Notes under the pieces: generated by a model
Told to the model about the DNA's origin: nothing
Databases searched by the model: none
The model's input: only the letters and a program-made list of their open reading frames with translations
Assembly (NCBI GenBank): GCA_022496185.1
Contig: WTXG01000001.1
Coordinates: 62,001 to 126,000, forward strand
Length of the DNA stretch: 64,000 bases
DNA from: Multifurca ochricompacta
Lineage: Eukaryota > Basidiomycota > Agaricomycetes > Russulales > Russulaceae
Direction: 5' to 3'
Translations under genes and position numbers: made by a program
Shown here: one piece after another, positions 61,614 through 64,000 of the stretch
How the letters are laid out: each line of letters opens with the position of its first letter
How positions within the stretch are numbered: the stretch's first letter is position 1

Positions 61614-64000
61614 TCACTTTGATTTGGTAAACTTGCTCAAGACCTTATTTCCCGCTACAAAATAGATTGAGACAGTGAAATAAAAACGGGGGCAGAGAAA
61701 ATTGAGTCCAGTGACTTTGACGAACCTGCAGAAATCTCACCCAGCCCGCGTTGAATAGTGTTTCCACGCCGAGTGGCGTCCGCACTGGTATTCCCTGGGC
61801 CCGAGCCCATATTCGAATTCAACACCTTATCAACCGTGCCTCTTGCGAGGCTCAGTGCGCGTGCGGGTAAGTCCTGCACCTGTATTAGGGGTGGGGAAGG
61901 CGACGCGCTCGGGTGCATGCGCGTCGGCGGGGGTAGAAAGTCCCCAGGGGGTTGGGAAACTGGGTTTGAGGTAGGGTGTATCAACGGCGGGGAGAGCCGT
62001 GTACTGCCGGGTCGCGACTGCAGCGGCTGCAGACCGTGTCCGGGTCGGTTGCTGTTGGGGTCTAGTATATCCATTAATGTCCGGCCAATCGTTCAGTATA
62101 CTTGTACGGTGGTCGCCTGATGAGGCGCTGCTGCGGAACTCACGCGATTGCAAAGGCGGCGGCGGCGGCCCGGGATTAAGTTGTTGTGACTCCAAAATAG
62201 GAGCAGCTTGCGGCATTGCAAACCCATAATCACCTGGTCCTGATGGGTGTGCAGCCTCGGGAAAGGTGACTGGTTCATTATACCCACTAAAATAGCCATA
62301 CGATGACGATGATTGACCAGGTGGAACTGGGAAGTGAGTCGGGGGGAATGAGTGAGGGGGTTCGTTCCAATCCCGAGGTGGCCATGCCGGCTGTACAGTG
62401 GCCTGAGGAGACCACAGGCTCGCCGGCTGTGGTAGTGGGGAGTGGTTAGGCATCGGAAGCTGGACGGTAGGTCGTGTGTACGAGCTTGGGCCAATGGGGT
62501 CATGTTGCTGATATTGTGAAGGTGGCTGGGGAACTGTCACTTTCTGTCCAGGATACGATGACTGTATTGGCGAGAGACGTGACGGGGCCGGGGCTTGGTT
62601 GTGATGCGTCGCCAAGGAAAGTCTGTGTTCAAGAGATGCAGGGGACTGAAAAGAAGTAGCCAGACTTGTTGGGCGAGAACTAAGGGGCACTGGAGGGGCA
62701 GCGCCTGGGACATGCTGCGAGGCGGCAGAATCACCTGGCTGCGAGTTGTGTCGCGGAGGGATAGAAGGTGGTGGCCGCGAATCCTGCTGGGCAGGCTCGG
62801 GACGCGTTGAGATCGGGTTCTGTGGACCCTGCGTAGTCACGGTTTGTACACCGGGGGTTCCTTCTGCCTCAAGTGAGTAAGGCGGTGGAGGCGCTTCCTC
62901 CTTATCCTTGGCTTTATCCGTGGTCTTTAACCAGTCCTCGTACGACTGCCCATCTCCACCTGCGCCGCCACTTCTGCTTCCACTAGCAAGTAAGGACGCT
63001 AAAGAGGGCCGAACTTCGATTTTCGGGTGTGAATGATCCCAATCGCGTAGTTCCTTCTCTGGAAACCGGTCTTCGAGATGACGCTCACGTTTGAGTAGCT
63101 CTGATCCATAGCCCGCGATGCGCATGTACCAATCCGACGGCACGTCGTATCCATCTACATCATACGCGATAAGGGTGAACTTGTTATTTGCGTCATGGGG
63201 GAGGTCGGAATTTTTTGTGATAGCGGGAAGGAATTGTGTGCCTTCATCATATTCGTCCCACATTGCGCCGTAAATTGTACGTACTCCCCATTTGCGAGCA
63301 TTATATATCTGTCTCCATAGGAAGCGCCCGCCCTCGCGTGGTACCCCGTTCCGTGCCCAGTGCCCATTAGACAAGTTGAAACCCTATGTATGCTCGTCAG
63401 CTTTGCTACGACGACGACGACGAAGCGAACATACAGATCCACCCGGATGTACGACTGGTATGTATTCCACGCGCCTCCCGCGTTTCATGGTCCAATCGGC
63501 TATGAACATTACATCGCCCTGAATGCGATCCTCTGCAAAGGCATCTGCGCTGCTCTGGTCTGAATACCGCCCGACAGTCCAAGGCGAGATGGCATCAAAT
63601 GATTGCATCCAGGCAGTGACAAACTCCGGGTTGCTGTCCGCGTCCGAATCGGAAGTGCGCCAGTGAGCGGGGGTGCCAGCGACGAGGTATGCACCTCCAG
63701 GCGTTGAGTTCCGGAAGAAGAATGTCAACGCACGTACTTGAGCAGGCGTATGCTTGCTGTCCTTGAAGCCGAGGCCTTAGATGAACGACGTCATCAATCA
63801 GATGGGTGGCGACAATGGGCTAGAAGGGCTGCGCACCCCAGATGGCGATCACGGGTTTTCCGTCCTCTCGTAAGTAATTCGGGCTGTTCAATACGCGCTT
63901 TTCTTGCAATAGATGATACCAGTCCGCCTCGATGATCTCCTGGACACGATCTGGCTGAACACCAGTAACGTCGTACCTGATGGAGGATGTAAGAGAGATG
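61614..64000 (-). CDS. GH99/WbsX-like glycoside hydrolase-type protein with long disordered tail (partial)
   Basis: The N-terminus lies beyond the right edge. The visible part starts near RYDVTGVQPDRVQEIIEADW, then LREDGKPVIAIW, LTFFFRNSTPGGAYLVAGTP and AHWRTSD. After an intron come DVMFIADWTMKRGRRVEYIP and GHWARNGVPREGGRFLWRQI. YGAMWDEYDEGTQFLPAITK has the acidic WxE-x-EGT pattern of GH99-like barrels, which act on xylose/arabinose- or mannose-type glycans. After DDV-like RIAGYGSELLKRERHLEDRF the catalytic part ends near 63000. About 400 residues rich in Pro, Gln and Ser follow. The end is DLPARALSLARGTVDKVLNS, TIQRGLGEISA, then after an intron GNKVLSKFTKSK, stop 61614-61616. The frame changes near 61900-62030 by an unclear intron or an extra base. 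Substrate unknown. Confidence 0.72.

Overview
The window is a stretch of nuclear DNA from a fungus, almost certainly a mushroom-forming basidiomycete (Agaricomycetes). Nearly every gene is broken by many short GT-AG introns of about 45-60 bases. The gene content is fungal (ESCRT-0 VPS27, a HAL-type kinase, an OPT peptide transporter, an Rsc1/2-like bromodomain-BAH protein). Two genes belong to families I associate with agarics: a two-finger C2H2 factor and a small SH3/Tudor-like protein. There are no operons, CRISPR arrays, rRNA genes, convincing tRNA genes or recognisable transposons.

Layout. 0-4.5 kb: RPB1, the largest RNA polymerase II subunit, minus strand, C-terminus outside the window. 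5.4-12.0 kb: VPS27 and VPS35, plus strand. 13.7-17 kb: BCP1 (minus) and proline dehydrogenase PUT1 (plus), divergent from a gap of only 127 bp. 17.3-22.6 kb: CAND1 and a small unnamed SH3/Tudor-like gene, both minus. 25.3-30.1 kb: VPS4 and a HAL-type Ser/Thr kinase, both minus. 31.1-34.1 kb: ribosomal protein L19 and a MYST histone acetyltransferase, plus. 36.2-39.5 kb: a large protein with a kinase fold whose catalytic residues are all replaced. 40.5-43.4 kb: a long Ser/Pro-rich unknown protein. 43.8-54.1 kb, all minus: a Kre9-like single-pass membrane protein, a Mediator Med9-like protein, an OPT transporter and an Rsc1/2-like protein. 55.4-56.7 kb: a C2H2 zinc-finger factor, plus. 59.8-61.4 kb: an aldo-keto reductase, plus. 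61.6-64 kb: a GH99-like protein with a long disordered tail, minus, N-terminus outside the window.

Together the genes are mostly housekeeping functions: transcription and chromatin (RPB1, MYST HAT, Rsc1/2-like, Med9-like, C2H2 factor), endosomal sorting (VPS27 for ESCRT-0, VPS35 for retromer, VPS4 for ESCRT-III recycling), ubiquitin-ligase exchange (CAND1), translation (L19), nutrient and ion handling (OPT, HAL kinase, PUT1) and wall or sugar functions (Kre9-like, GH99-like).

Special points: the putative pseudokinase at 36-39.5 kb; several one-base breaks of reading frame inside otherwise conserved genes, which look like run-length errors or very short introns; two likely GC-AG introns; and a simple-repeat-rich 3 kb gap at 56.7-59.8 kb. 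Gene ends and exon borders were worked out by eye from frame changes and GT-AG signals, so internal borders are provisional.
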